Assembly (NCBI GenBank): GCA_050250395.1
Contig: JBFWOQ010000007.1
Location: forward strand, 25,915-89,914
Reading direction: 5' to 3'
From: JAGPUQ01 sp050250395
GTDB taxonomy: Bacteria; Pseudomonadota; Gammaproteobacteria; Pseudomonadales; Porticoccaceae
Length of the DNA stretch: 64,000 bases
Shown piece by piece: positions 6,348-15,161 of this stretch (the first letter of the stretch is position 1; each line of letters begins with the position of its first letter). A program made the position numbers and the translations under genes. A model generated the notes under the pieces. That model worked only from the letters and a program-made list of their open reading frames with translations. It made no database searches and was not told the origin of the DNA.

Positions 6348-8624
6348 TCAGTCGAACAGACTCTCCAGGCGCAGCAACTGGGTCTCGCCGTTGGAGTCGT
6401 CGACGCCGTCGTTGTCGTTGACGATGAGTGCATCGCCGTCGGGCAGCACCGCGAGTCCCTCGATCTTCTCCAGCACCGCGCCGCCGGTGGCCTGGAGCGC
6501 CGGCATCAGGTCCGCCGCGAGCGTCTTGGTCAGCACAGGGAACGCGGGGGTTCCGGTGGCCGGATCGGCGAGCGGGTCGATACCCGCGACGGAGAAGGTG
6601 TAGAGCCGCTTGATGCGCGCGTCCATGCCGCCCTGGTTGTCGCGCTCCACCACCGCGAAGGTGTCGCCGCCGACGTGGGCGATTTCCGACAGGCCGACCC
6701 AGCCGCCGTTGGGCGAGATGGCCGTGTCGAGCGGGTAGTAAAAGAACGCCCAGGTGTCGCTCGCCGGGGTGTAGCGGCCGATGCGCACATGCCCGGCGAG
6801 GTCACTCAACCACTCGCGCTGGAAGGCGACATAGACCTGCTCCGCGCCGTCGCTGCCCACGCTCGTCACGCCTTCGAGGCCGAAGCGGCGCTGGCGCGCG
6901 TCGGTGGTTGCGGGCAGGCGCACTACCCGCTCGATGGCGCCGTCCGTGCTCACCGCGAGCAGCAGGTCGGGGCTGGTAACCGGGCGTTTGGGATCGTCCA
7001 CCGAGCCACTGCCCTCGGATACCAGCCAGAAGCCGCCGTCCGCCCGCGTCGCGAGCCCTTCCGCGTCCAGATTGACCTGACCGTCGGATTCCACCAGTTG
7101 AGGTGCGGTCGTGGCCAGATGGTCGAAGCGGTCATGCAGCACGATCTCGCCGTCGATCAGCGCCGGGGTATGGCCCAGAGCCAGCGGATAGATGCGCGTG
7201 TGGCGATAAAAACTGTCGTGGACCGTGTACGCCCGCTGGGGATCGGTACGGTCGAGCGCCAGTGCCGAGAGCGCGCCCCAGGGGATCGGCGTGCCGTCCG
7301 CGCGGTCGGTCGCGAGCACCCTGGGATAACCCGGTGCCTCCGCACCGCGGCGGTAAATGCTCAGTACCGAGCGGAACTTGTCGCCCCGGTCGTCCTTTTC
7401 GCTCGCGGCGACGAACAGGTCGCGGCGCGGGATCGGCAGCAGGCCCTCGGGGCCCACCCCGGTGGGGAGCAATTGCAGGAAGCGCGGCGCGCCGGCGCTG
7501 GGCACCTGGTAGACGGCGACCGTATTGGCGCGCTCCGAGCCCACGAACAGCATCTGATCGTTACCGTAGCGGGCAAAGGCGACGTTTTCGGGCTCGTTGC
7601 CTTTCTTGTCGGAGCGCTTGTCGGGGTAGTGACCGGCGCGGATCACGGCGTGCTCCAGGCTGTTGCCGGAGTCGTGGAGCAGCTTGCCGGCGAGGTTGAA
7701 AATGCTGAAGCCGCGGCCGCCGCGGTCGAGATCGCCTTCGTTGGCGGTCGCGAAGCTCAGCGGGGTCAGCCAGGTCACGCCGTCAGGCTCCCGCGGGACG
7801 CTTTCGAGCGCTGCCGAGGGTTCGATCAGGCTGTTCTTTTGGGTATCGATCTGCTCCAGATCCACAGCGCCGGCGGAATAGTGGCGGATCACCCGTCCGG
7901 TGGGCAGGTGGACCTGCACGATGTGGTTGTTTTCCTGCAGGGTCACCGCGGCGATATTGGCCGCGTTGATATCGACATACTCGGGTTCCGGATCTTCCGG
8001 GTACAGCGTTGCGAGTCCGGTCAGATCGACGCTGCGGATGGTCCAGCCCGCCGGTGCGCCGACCAGATCGACGATGGCGAGAAAGCCCGCCGGTGCCTGG
8101 GGTGGCACGCCGTCGCCGAGATCTTCATCGCGCTCGTTCTCGATCGCGATCGCGGCGTAGCGGCCATTCGGGCTCACCGCCACCGAATCCGGCTGGCCGC
8201 CCAGAGGGAGGGTTGCGACCAGGGTGCGGCTGGCGATGTCGATCACCGCGAGTTCCCCGGACGTGGCGACGAAATCGGGAGAGGTGTTCACCGCCACCAG
8301 CGCATGGGGGCCATGCACGGCGACCGAGGTGGGCTCGCCGTCGAGCGCCAGGGTGCCCAGGGGCGTGGGGTGGGCCGGGTCGGCGATATCCACGAAGCCC
8401 GCGAGTTTGCCCGCACTGTCGGTGTAGATCAGGACCTTGCCATCGCCGCTCGCCGCCACGATCTCGGCCACGGTTTCCTGAGCGACCTCCGTGTTCAGGA
8501 ACACCGGAAAGGTGGCGATGCGCTCGAAATAGGGCGCTTTGTGGAAAGGTACGGCAACGGCCTGGGTCGCGGCCAGCAGCGTGGCTGCCGTCAGCGCCGG
8601 GGCCAGGGTGCGGACAAATTTCAT
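6348..8624 (-). CDS. Secreted esterase-like phytase/beta-propeller protein
   Basis: 758 residues with a clear signal peptide (MKFVRTLAPALTAATLLAATQAVA) and an AGGAGG ribosome site directly before the ATG. Residues about 40-300 contain repeated beta-propeller blades (GEPTSVAVHGPHALVAV, GQPDSVAVSPNGRYAAIAI). From about 420 to the end the pattern matches the 'esterase-like activity of phytase' domain (LDRTDPQRAYTVHDS, ADGGFWLVSEGSG, ERDNQGGMDARIKRLYTF). This is typical of exported phosphomonoesterase-like or alkaline-phosphatase-like proteins. The substrate is unknown. It is probably periplasmic or released, possibly through the T2SS encoded further on, which is inference. Confidence 0.85.
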   Translation of the reverse strand: MKFVRTLAPALTAATLLAATQAVAVPFHKAPYFERIATFPVFLNTEVAQETVAEIVAASGDGKVLIYTDSAGKLAGFVDIADPAHPTPLGTLALDGEPTSVAVHGPHALVAVNTSPDFVATSGELAVIDIASRTLVATLPLGGQPDSVAVSPNGRYAAIAIENERDEDLGDGVPPQAPAGFLAIVDLVGAPAGWTIRSVDLTGLATLYPEDPEPEYVDINAANIAAVTLQENNHIVQVHLPTGRVIRHYSAGAVDLEQIDTQKNSLIEPSAALESVPREPDGVTWLTPLSFATANEGDLDRGGRGFSIFNLAGKLLHDSGNSLEHAVIRAGHYPDKRSDKKGNEPENVAFARYGNDQMLFVGSERANTVAVYQVPSAGAPRFLQLLPTGVGPEGLLPIPRRDLFVAASEKDDRGDKFRSVLSIYRRGAEAPGYPRVLATDRADGTPIPWGALSALALDRTDPQRAYTVHDSFYRHTRIYPLALGHTPALIDGEIVLHDRFDHLATTAPQLVESDGQVNLDAEGLATRADGGFWLVSEGSGSVDDPKRPVTSPDLLLAVSTDGAIERVVRLPATTDARQRRFGLEGVTSVGSDGAEQVYVAFQREWLSDLAGHVRIGRYTPASDTWAFFYYPLDTAISPNGGWVGLSEIAHVGGDTFAVVERDNQGGMDARIKRLYTFSVAGIDPLADPATGTPAFPVLTKTLAADLMPALQATGGAVLEKIEGLAVLPDGDALIVNDNDGVDDSNGETQLLRLESLFD

Positions 8625-8756
8625 GAAGCCTCCTGGTCGGGGATTGGAGCGCCCGACCCTAGAGGCTTCCTGTGGCAGAGGGATGACAGCGGCGCGGCGC
8701 GAACCGCCGGTGGTGTGGTGCGCTACCGGCAGCGGAGCAGGGTGTCGGCGCGGCCT

Positions 8757-9515
8757 TCAGGACTCGGTGCGATAGCGGCGATGGAGCGTGGCGACGCGTT
8801 TGACGTAGACCCGGGTCTCGGCGAACGGCGGCACGCCGCCGTGCTGTTCCACGGCGCCGGCGCCGGCGTTGTAGGCGGCGGTGGCCAGCTCGGCGTTGCC
8901 GCGATAACGGGCGAGGAGATCGGCCAGCAGGCGGGTGCCGGCATCGATGTTCTGGTGGATATCGAAGGCGTCGGTGACGCCGTAATCGCCGGCGGTGGCG
9001 GGCATGAGCTGCATCAGTCCCTGGGCACCGGCGCGGGAAATCGCTTCGGGATTGAAGGCGGATTCGGCGTGGATCACCGCGCGCACCAGGGCGGGATCGA
9101 CCTGCCAGCGTCGCGCCGCGCCGGCGATCTCGTCGCGGAAGGCATCCGGGTGCAGCCGCACGGTGTCCCAGTCGACGGTCGAGTGCGGGTCGCAGGCGGG
9201 GCAGTAGGTGCGCACCACCACGAAGTTTTTGCCCGCCGGCTGGCGGTCGGTGTAGTGGATCACGCCGGCGCCGTCGCGGTATTTGTAGATCGCGTTGCGG
9301 GCAGCGGCCGCGTGCGCCGCCGGGGTGAGCGCGAGGCTATCGGCATTGCGCTCGGCGTTCGCGCGCGGGACGTTCGAATAATGGGTGACGCCGGCGTCGT
9401 CCTGCCACGACTGGATGGCGGCGCCGCCGGCGACCGATGCGGCACCGAGCCCCAGCCCGAGCGACAGCCCGAGCAGGAGGGTTCGGAAGCCGTAGGTGAG
9501 CGGGCGCGTCTTCAT
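8757..9515 (-). CDS. Lytic transglycosylase (SLT domain) with DUF4124-like N-terminus
   Basis: 252 residues from the ATG at 9515; the frame is open far upstream but without coding character. The signal peptide is followed by two short segments of the type 'IQSWQDDAGVTHYSNVP' and 'IYKYRDGAGVIHYTD' (DUF4124-like). The C-terminal half is the SLT/MltE-type domain: VIHAESAFNPEAISRAGAQGLMQLMPATA contains the catalytic Glu, followed by NIDAGTRLLADLL and ELATAAYNAGAGAV. It cleaves peptidoglycan glycan strands in the periplasm with formation of 1,6-anhydroMurNAc. The divergent MFS gene starts about 100 nt away. Confidence 0.92.
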   Translation of the reverse strand: MKTRPLTYGFRTLLLGLSLGLGLGAASVAGGAAIQSWQDDAGVTHYSNVPRANAERNADSLALTPAAHAAAARNAIYKYRDGAGVIHYTDRQPAGKNFVVVRTYCPACDPHSTVDWDTVRLHPDAFRDEIAGAARRWQVDPALVRAVIHAESAFNPEAISRAGAQGLMQLMPATAGDYGVTDAFDIHQNIDAGTRLLADLLARYRGNAELATAAYNAGAGAVEQHGGVPPFAETRVYVKRVATLHRRYRTES

Positions 9516-9620
9516 GGGGGAAGTTTCGCCCAGAATGGACCCTTGCGCCACCGCTGCCGGCGCGCGGCGTGACTTGGGTCGCGCGCTCCCCGCGCGCCGC
9601 CGGGCTGCGGGCCGGTTACC

Positions 9621-10952
9621 ATGCACCCTACCAAACCCCAGCCCGGAACCACGCCGATGGCGCTCCAAGGTCAGTCCGCCCAAAGCCCGCCAGTCCAGGA
9701 TCTGTCCGCGCCCGGCCACCCGGTCCGGCACGCGTCCATCCCGGGTAATGTCAACCCGGGCAACGTGAACCCGGGTAATGTCGGGCTGTTCGTGCTCTGC
9801 CAGGCGCTGACCATGTCGATGCCCGCCTTCGTCGTCTTCGCCGGCGGCATCGTGGGTCACCTGCTGGCGCCGGACCCGGCCTATGCCACGCTGCCGGTGG
9901 CCCTGTTCATGCTGGGTTCGGCGGGTTCGATCCTGCCGCTGATCCTCGCCATGCAGCGCTTCGGGCGCAAGCGGATTTTCCTGTTCGCCGGCGCCGCCGC
10001 CTGCATCGGTTGCGCCCTCGCCATGGTGGCGCTGGTGCAGGGACGATTTGTCCTCTACTGCGCTGGCCTCGCCCTGATGGGACTGGGGCTCGCGGCGGGC
10101 CAGCAGTATCGCTTTGCCGCCATGGAGAGCGTGGCCCCGGACGATGCCGCCGGGGCGGCTTCGCGGGTGCTGCTGGGCGGGCTGATCGCCGCGTTTCTCG
10201 GACCCGAGCTGGTGGCCTGGGGCGAGCGTCTGTTGCCGGTCCGTTATCTGGCGTCGTTCGGCCTGTTGCTGGCGGTGTTGCTCGCGGCGCTGGTGGCGCT
10301 CGGTCGCTACCGCGAGCCGAAGCACCCGGCGGATACGGGCGCGGCGGCGCAGCCGCGATCCCTGGGCGTCATCCTGCGCCAGCCCGCGGTGCCGGCCGCG
10401 ATTCTGGCGGGCGCGGCCGGATTCGCGGTGATGAGTCTGGTGATGACGGCAACGCCGCTCCACATGCATGTGATCAACCACCACAGTCTGGACGCGACCA
10501 AGTGGGTGCTGCAAAGCCACATCGCCGCCATGTTCGCGCCGTCGTTCGTGGTCCCCTGGCTGGTGCGGCGGGTGGGTCTCGCCGGGCTTATCGCGCTGGG
10601 ACTGGCCGCCTTCGTCGCCGTCGTCGTCGTGGTGTTTGCGCGGTTTGATTTCTTCCATTACTGGGTCGCGCTGGTGCTGCTGGGGGTGGGCTGGAATTTC
10701 CTGTTTGTCGGCGGCACGACTCTGCTGGCCGCGCACTACCGGCGGGCGGAAGCGTTCCGCATGCAGGCGCTGAACGATGTGACGCTGTTCGGCTTGCAGG
10801 CCTTCGCGGCGCTGGGAGCGGGCTGGCTGCTGACCACCTTCGGCTGGCGCACCCTGTTGCTCAGCGCGCTGCCGCCGCTGGTGCTGGCGTTGCTGGCGCT
10901 GCTCAACTGGCGCTGGCGAGCGGCGCCGCCGCGGTTGGCGGATTCGACCTGA
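9621..10952 (+). CDS. MFS transporter
   Basis: 443 residues with about twelve hydrophobic segments in two halves and the MFS loop signature after helix 2 (QRFGRKRIFLF). The first about 50 residues are soluble and contain a threefold PGNVN repeat encoded by a 15-bp tandem duplication (9739-9783); a later start at 9657 is possible. The substrate is not evident. The stop codon overlaps the start of the next gene by one base (TGATG), so the gene heads an operon with the Mla-type transporter. Whether it works with that system is unknown. Confidence 0.85.
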   Translation: MHPTKPQPGTTPMALQGQSAQSPPVQDLSAPGHPVRHASIPGNVNPGNVNPGNVGLFVLCQALTMSMPAFVVFAGGIVGHLLAPDPAYATLPVALFMLGSAGSILPLILAMQRFGRKRIFLFAGAAACIGCALAMVALVQGRFVLYCAGLALMGLGLAAGQQYRFAAMESVAPDDAAGAASRVLLGGLIAAFLGPELVAWGERLLPVRYLASFGLLLAVLLAALVALGRYREPKHPADTGAAAQPRSLGVILRQPAVPAAILAGAAGFAVMSLVMTATPLHMHVINHHSLDATKWVLQSHIAAMFAPSFVVPWLVRRVGLAGLIALGLAAFVAVVVVVFARFDFFHYWVALVLLGVGWNFLFVGGTTLLAAHYRRAEAFRMQALNDVTLFGLQAFAALGAGWLLTTFGWRTLLLSALPPLVLALLALLNWRWRAAPPRLADST

Positions 10953-12121
10953 TGGCGGTAAAGGGTGCCGATGCGGGCGCGCGCCGGGCCGCTGGGGAAC
11001 CGGGAGCCGTGGACCGGGAAAGAGTCCCCGAGCTGGTCGTCGCGGACGGTGCGGTACGGGTGCTGGGCGACTGGAAACTGGCGACCCTGGGGCCCCGCCT
11101 GAGGCTGCTGCGGCGCGCGCTGGCCGCGGCGGCGCGCGGCGGGCGCTGGGATCTGTCCGGTGTCACGGCGCTGGACAGCGCCGGCGCGCTGCTGCTGCTC
11201 GACGCCTGGGGCAACCGGCTGCCGGCGCAACTGGAGGTCGGCGACGCGCATCGCCGCTTGCTCGACGAACTGCGCGCCCCGGGCCTGACCCGCCTGCCGC
11301 CGCGCCGCCGGCTGACGCTGATCGGCGCGCTGGCCGCCCTGGGCGCGCGGGTGCTGGCCGGGCTGGTGGCGACGCGACAGGCGCTGACGCTGCTGGGTCA
11401 ACTGTGCGTCGAATCGGTAACCCTGATCACCGTGCCGCGCAATATTCCCGCGCGGGAGCTGTCCGCCACCCTCTACAAGGCGGGCCTGCTGGCGCTGCCC
11501 ATCACCGGGCTGGTGGGGTTGCTGATCGGCGTGGTGCTCAGCTATCTGTCGGCCCTGCAATTGCGCACGCTCGGGGCCGAGTCCCTGATCGTCGATCTGG
11601 TGGGACTCGCCACCATCCGCGAGCTGGGCCCGCTGCTCGCCGCCATTCTGGTGGCGGGACGCAGCGGCTCGGCGATGACCGCGGAACTCGGCGTGATGCG
11701 CCTCACCGAAGAACTGGACGCGCTGCGGGTGATGGGCGTCGCGCCGGTCCGGCGGCTGATCCTGCCCCGGGTACTGGGGCTCGGCGTGCTGATGCCCCTG
11801 GTAGCCTTCTGGACCAGCGCCTGCGGCATCGTGGGGGGCATGCTGGTGGCCGATCTGGAGCTTGGACTCGGCTTCGGGCAGTTTCTCACCGCGCTGCCCG
11901 ATGCCGTTCCGGTGGGGACCTACTGGCTGTCGGCCGGGAAGTCGATTGTCTTTGGTCTGGTGGTGGGCGTGATCGCCTGCCACTACGGCCTGCGGGTCGA
12001 ACCCAATACCGCGAGTCTGGGGGCCGAGACCACGCGCTCGGTGGTGACCGCCATCACCCTGGTGATCCTGGTGAACGCGCTGTTCGCCATCGCCTTTCGC
12101 GATCTGGGCTGGCATGACTGA
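10952..12121 (+). CDS. MlaE-type ABC transporter permease with fused STAS domain
   Basis: 389 residues. The first about 105 are a STAS-like domain (VRVLGDWKLATLG, DLSGVTALDSAGALLL), corresponding to the separate MlaB protein of E. coli. The rest is the MlaE permease: GLVGLLIGVVLSYLSALQL, TIRELGPLLAAILVAGRSGSAMTAELGVMR, LRVMGVAPVRRLILPRVL. Such permeases move phospholipids or other lipids between the inner membrane and an MCE protein. It overlaps the ATPase gene by 8 nt. The fused STAS-MlaE form is common in proteobacteria outside the enterics. Confidence 0.92.
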   Translation: MAVKGADAGARRAAGEPGAVDRERVPELVVADGAVRVLGDWKLATLGPRLRLLRRALAAAARGGRWDLSGVTALDSAGALLLLDAWGNRLPAQLEVGDAHRRLLDELRAPGLTRLPPRRRLTLIGALAALGARVLAGLVATRQALTLLGQLCVESVTLITVPRNIPARELSATLYKAGLLALPITGLVGLLIGVVLSYLSALQLRTLGAESLIVDLVGLATIRELGPLLAAILVAGRSGSAMTAELGVMRLTEELDALRVMGVAPVRRLILPRVLGLGVLMPLVAFWTSACGIVGGMLVADLELGLGFGQFLTALPDAVPVGTYWLSAGKSIVFGLVVGVIACHYGLRVEPNTASLGAETTRSVVTAITLVILVNALFAIAFRDLGWHD

Positions 12122-12875
12122 GTCCGTCATCAGCCTGCGGGGCATCGTCACCCGTTTCGACGACCGGGTGATCCACGACGGGATCGATCTCGAGGTCCGG
12201 CGCGGCGAGGTACTGGCGCTGGTCGGCGGCTCCGGCAGCGGCAAGACCACCTTGTTGCGGGCGATGATCGGACTCCAGCGTCCCCAGGCGGGAGAGGTGG
12301 CCGTCTTTGGCCGGGATATGCTGGCTGTGCGGGGTGCGGAGCTGGCCGCATTGCGCCGCCGCTGGGGCGTGCTGTTTCAGCACGGCGCGCTGTTTTCGGC
12401 GCTGCCGGTGGCCGACAATATCGCCTTTCCCCTGCGCGAACTGAAGCGTCTGCGCCGCACCGAGATCGACCGTCTGGTGCTGCGCAAGCTGATGCAGGTG
12501 GGGTTGCAGGCGGAGGACGGCGCGCGCCTGCCGGCGGAGCTGTCCGGCGGCATGATCAAGCGCGCGGCGCTGGCGCGTTCGCTCGCCCTGGAGCCCGAGC
12601 TGCTGCTGCTGGATGAGCCCACTGCGGGCCTGGATCCGCTGGCGAGCGAGCAGTTCGTCGCGCTGATCCGGCGCCTGCGCACCGACCTCGGGCTGACGGT
12701 GGTGATGGTGACTCACGACCTCGACACCATCCGCGATCTCTGTGACCGCATCGCCGTGCTCGCCGAGCGGCGGATCGTGGCGCTCGGCAGTCTGGCTGAA
12801 GTGACGGCGATCGGGCATCCTTTCGTGCGCGATTATTTTCTCGGCACGCGCGGCGCGCGCCGTGTGGTCGACTGA
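12114..12875 (+). CDS. MlaF-type ABC transporter ATP-binding protein
   Basis: 253 residues. Walker A GGSGSGKTT, the Q-loop in LFQHGALFSALPVADNIAFPLRE, the signature LSGGMIKRAALARSLAL, Walker B LLLLDEPTAGLDP and the H-loop VMVTHDL are all present. GALFSALPVADN is the typical MlaF sequence. It powers lipid transport by the upstream MlaE-like permease and downstream MCE protein. It is translationally coupled on its 5' side. Confidence 0.95.
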   Translation: MTESVISLRGIVTRFDDRVIHDGIDLEVRRGEVLALVGGSGSGKTTLLRAMIGLQRPQAGEVAVFGRDMLAVRGAELAALRRRWGVLFQHGALFSALPVADNIAFPLRELKRLRRTEIDRLVLRKLMQVGLQAEDGARLPAELSGGMIKRAALARSLALEPELLLLDEPTAGLDPLASEQFVALIRRLRTDLGLTVVMVTHDLDTIRDLCDRIAVLAERRIVALGSLAEVTAIGHPFVRDYFLGTRGARRVVD

Positions 12876-12885
12876 CGGGGGAGCC

Positions 12886-13812
12886 GTGGAACGCAACGCC
12901 TACGCCTTGGCGACCGGAGTATTCGTGGTGCTGCTGGGTATCGGTCTGCTGCTGGCGGCGCGCTGGCTGCAGGGGCCCGCGATCGATTATCGGCCCTACC
13001 AGCTCGTCGCCAGGACATCGGTGGCGGGGCTGGCTCCCTATTCCAAGGTCTATTATCGCGGCGTCGATGTCGGCCAGGTGACCGCCATCCGGTTTGCGTC
13101 GGACGGCTCGCGCGACATTCTCATCGACATCGTTCTGGAGCCCCGGGTGCCGGTCACCGGCAATACCTACGGCGTGCTCAAGTCCCAGGGGCTGACCGGC
13201 CTGTCCCTGGTGGAGCTGCTCGACGACGGGCCTCTGGACGCGCCACGCCTGGCCACCGGCGCGACCGCCCCCACGCGGATTCCCATGCGACCCTCGCTGC
13301 TCGAATCCTTCCAGACGGTGGGACAGGGCATCGCCGAGCAGATCCAGCTGTTGAGCAGCAACGCCAACCGGCTGTTCACCCCGGACACCATCGACCGCAT
13401 CGGTCGCATCATGGTCAATCTGGAGCACATCAGCGTCCGTGTCGACGCATTGCTCACGGCCACCCGTCCGGCCCTCGACCGGTTGCCGCCCATGCTCGCC
13501 CAGGGCGATGCCGCGCTGGCGGAGGCCGGCGTCACGCTGCGCGCGCTGCGCACTGCGCTGGACCTGTTCCAGCAGCGATTGGGCGAGGCGGGCGCCATCG
13601 CCGCGCGCACCGAGGCGAGGGTACAGGACATCGGCGACAAGGTGACAACCTCCACCCTGCCCGAGCTGGATGCGTCCGTGGCCGCGGTCGCCGCCGCCGC
13701 GAAACGCTTCGAGCAGCTCGCCGCGGCGCTGGAGCGCGATCCGCCGGCGCTGTTGCTCGGCACGACACCCGTGCCGCCGGGACCGGGCGAGCCCGGCTAT
13801 CACCGAGACTGA
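12886..13812 (+). CDS. MlaD family (MCE) lipid-transport protein
   Basis: 308 residues from the GTG at 12886, preferred because GGGGGAG lies just upstream; the frame opens at 12862. One N-terminal transmembrane helix (YALATGVFVVLLGIGLLLAARWL) is followed by an MCE domain (VAGLAPYSKVYYRGVDVGQVTAI, GVLKSQGLTGLSLVELL) and a long helical C-terminal region (about 150-290) with weak coiled-coil character, as in larger MlaD/PqiB-like proteins. It is anchored in the inner membrane and forms the periplasmic substrate channel of the Mla-type transporter. Confidence 0.9.
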   Translation: MERNAYALATGVFVVLLGIGLLLAARWLQGPAIDYRPYQLVARTSVAGLAPYSKVYYRGVDVGQVTAIRFASDGSRDILIDIVLEPRVPVTGNTYGVLKSQGLTGLSLVELLDDGPLDAPRLATGATAPTRIPMRPSLLESFQTVGQGIAEQIQLLSSNANRLFTPDTIDRIGRIMVNLEHISVRVDALLTATRPALDRLPPMLAQGDAALAEAGVTLRALRTALDLFQQRLGEAGAIAARTEARVQDIGDKVTTSTLPELDASVAAVAAAAKRFEQLAAALERDPPALLLGTTPVPPGPGEPGYHRD

Positions 13813-13815
13813 TTC

Positions 13816-14418
13816 GTGGCCATCCCCATGCCCAAGCTGTTGGCTTTCCTGCCCGTGCTCATGCTCTCCCTGCTGGCACTGGCGCTGCCTGCCTGTCAGC
13901 TCGTGCCCGAGCGACCACCGGCGCCCGTGCTGCACGATCTGGGCACCGCGCCGCGCGCCAGCCTGGCGCTGTCCTGGCGGCCCCAGTTGCAGGTGACGGC
14001 GCCGCCCTGGCTCGACGGCGGCGCGGTACATTACCGGCTGCCGGACGGTGCTACGCAGCTTGCCGCGTATCGCGGTCATCGCTGGGCGGCACCGCCCTCG
14101 CAATTGCTCGCCCAGCGCTTGCAACTGCTGCTCGCACCGCCCGCCCCGGCAGCGCCCGTGCGGCTGGTGGAAATCGACCTGCACGGTTTCGAACAGCGGT
14201 TTCCGGCCGCCGGCGGCGCCCAGGCAGCCCTGGCCGCGCGCGTCACCCTGTTCGAACGCCGGGGTGGGCCGGTGCTCGCCAGTCGCGATTTCGCGCTCGC
14301 GGTGCCCTGCGCCAGCGCCGACGTGGACGGCGGCGTGGCCGCCCTAGCGGCGGGCATGGCGACCCTGGCGCAGGAGATCGCGCAATGGCTGGCCGTCACC
14401 GGCAGCCTGGCGCCGTGA
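13816..14418 (+). CDS. ABC-type transport auxiliary lipoprotein (PqiC-like)
   Basis: 200 residues from a GTG at 13816; an ATG at 13828 is an alternative. A lipoprotein signal ends in LALPAC, followed by the ABC_trans_aux pattern (PVLHDLGTAP, RLPDGATQLAAYRGHRWAAPPSQLLAQRL, VEIDLHGFEQRF, ARVTLFERRG). This lipoprotein would sit in the outer membrane or periplasm and complete the MCE system. It has four-base GTGA coupling to the next gene. Confidence 0.88.
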   Translation: MAIPMPKLLAFLPVLMLSLLALALPACQLVPERPPAPVLHDLGTAPRASLALSWRPQLQVTAPPWLDGGAVHYRLPDGATQLAAYRGHRWAAPPSQLLAQRLQLLLAPPAPAAPVRLVEIDLHGFEQRFPAAGGAQAALAARVTLFERRGGPVLASRDFALAVPCASADVDGGVAALAAGMATLAQEIAQWLAVTGSLAP

Positions 14419-14942
14419 CCCGGGCCCGGAGCGAATGCGCGCTGGGCGCCGAGCGCCGCGCCGAAGTCGTCGCCGCCACCGGTAGCTGGTTGCGTCGCGC
14501 GCGCTCTCTCTACGGACATCCGCTGCCGGACATTCCGGTGCACTTCGATCTGTTCGGGCGTTCGGCCGGCATGTACCGGGTGCGCGGAAAACAGCGCGAG
14601 ATTCGCTACAACCCGGTGATCTTCGCGGGCTGGTACGCCGAAAACATCGCCGATACCGTGCCCCACGAAGTTGCCCACTATGTCGTCGACATGCTGCACG
14701 GGCGCCGCGCGCGGCCCCACGGCGCCGAGTGGCGCGGGGTCATGGCAAGCTTCGGCCTGGTCGCCAGACGTACCGGCGATTTCGATCTGAGCGGCCTGCC
14801 CCTGCGTCGCGAGCGTCGCTTCGCCTATGTCTGTCCCTGCATGCGCCACGAGCTGAGCGCGACCCGCCACAACCGCGTGTCCCGGGGTGAGCGCCGCTAC
14901 CGCTGCCTCGTCTGCGGTGGCGAGCTGGTGCCGGCCGGCTAA
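14415..14942 (+). CDS. SprT-like zinc metalloprotein
   Basis: 175 residues from the GTG at 14415, which overlaps the upstream stop as GTGA; the frame is open from 14385. The HExxH motif is VPHEVAHYVVD, followed by HGAEWRGVMASFGL as in SprT. The C-terminal zinc ribbon shows CPCMRHEL and CLVCGGEL. SprT/SPRTN relatives are DNA-dependent proteases or presumed metallopeptidases in the cytoplasm. A role linked to the lipid-transport genes is not apparent; the position may be coincidental. Confidence 0.9.
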   Translation: MTRARSECALGAERRAEVVAATGSWLRRARSLYGHPLPDIPVHFDLFGRSAGMYRVRGKQREIRYNPVIFAGWYAENIADTVPHEVAHYVVDMLHGRRARPHGAEWRGVMASFGLVARRTGDFDLSGLPLRRERRFAYVCPCMRHELSATRHNRVSRGERRYRCLVCGGELVPAG

Positions 14943-14966
14943 TAGTGCGACGCCTAAACAGGGCAA

Positions 14967-15059
14967 CGTCATGCCCGCGCATGCGGGCATCCAGTTTTGC
15001 CCGGAAGTTCAGCGGCTGTCGGGGGCCGGGACTGGATTCCCGCGTGCGCGGGAATGACG
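14967..15059. repeat. REPIN: two inverted REP-like arms
   Basis: The left arm at 14967-14994 contains ATGCCCGCGCATGCGGGCAT. The right arm at 15032-15059 contains the inverted counterpart GGATTCCCGCGTGCGCGGGAAT. Both begin or end with CGTCAT...CCAG and the reverse, so the pair is head-to-head around a 37-nt centre. This is the classical REPIN layout mobilised in trans by RAYTs; the RAYT at 1553 is the obvious candidate. It lies between sprT-like and thioesterase genes. Confidence 0.8.
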
Positions 15060-15161
15060 ACGGCTGGTAAATGTGTCGAAACTTGCGTGCTGTGGAACTA
15101 GCCAGACGCCCGCAAAAAATCCGCGTGCCGTTCCATCTTCTGTCAAAAGGGAAGCCCGTTC

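Noticed and set aside
6675..9572. 965-codon open frame antisense to the phytase-like and transglycosylase genes
   Set aside because: It mirrors real minus-strand genes with clear domains. GC-rich DNA keeps the opposite third-position frame open, and the translation is low-complexity without motifs.
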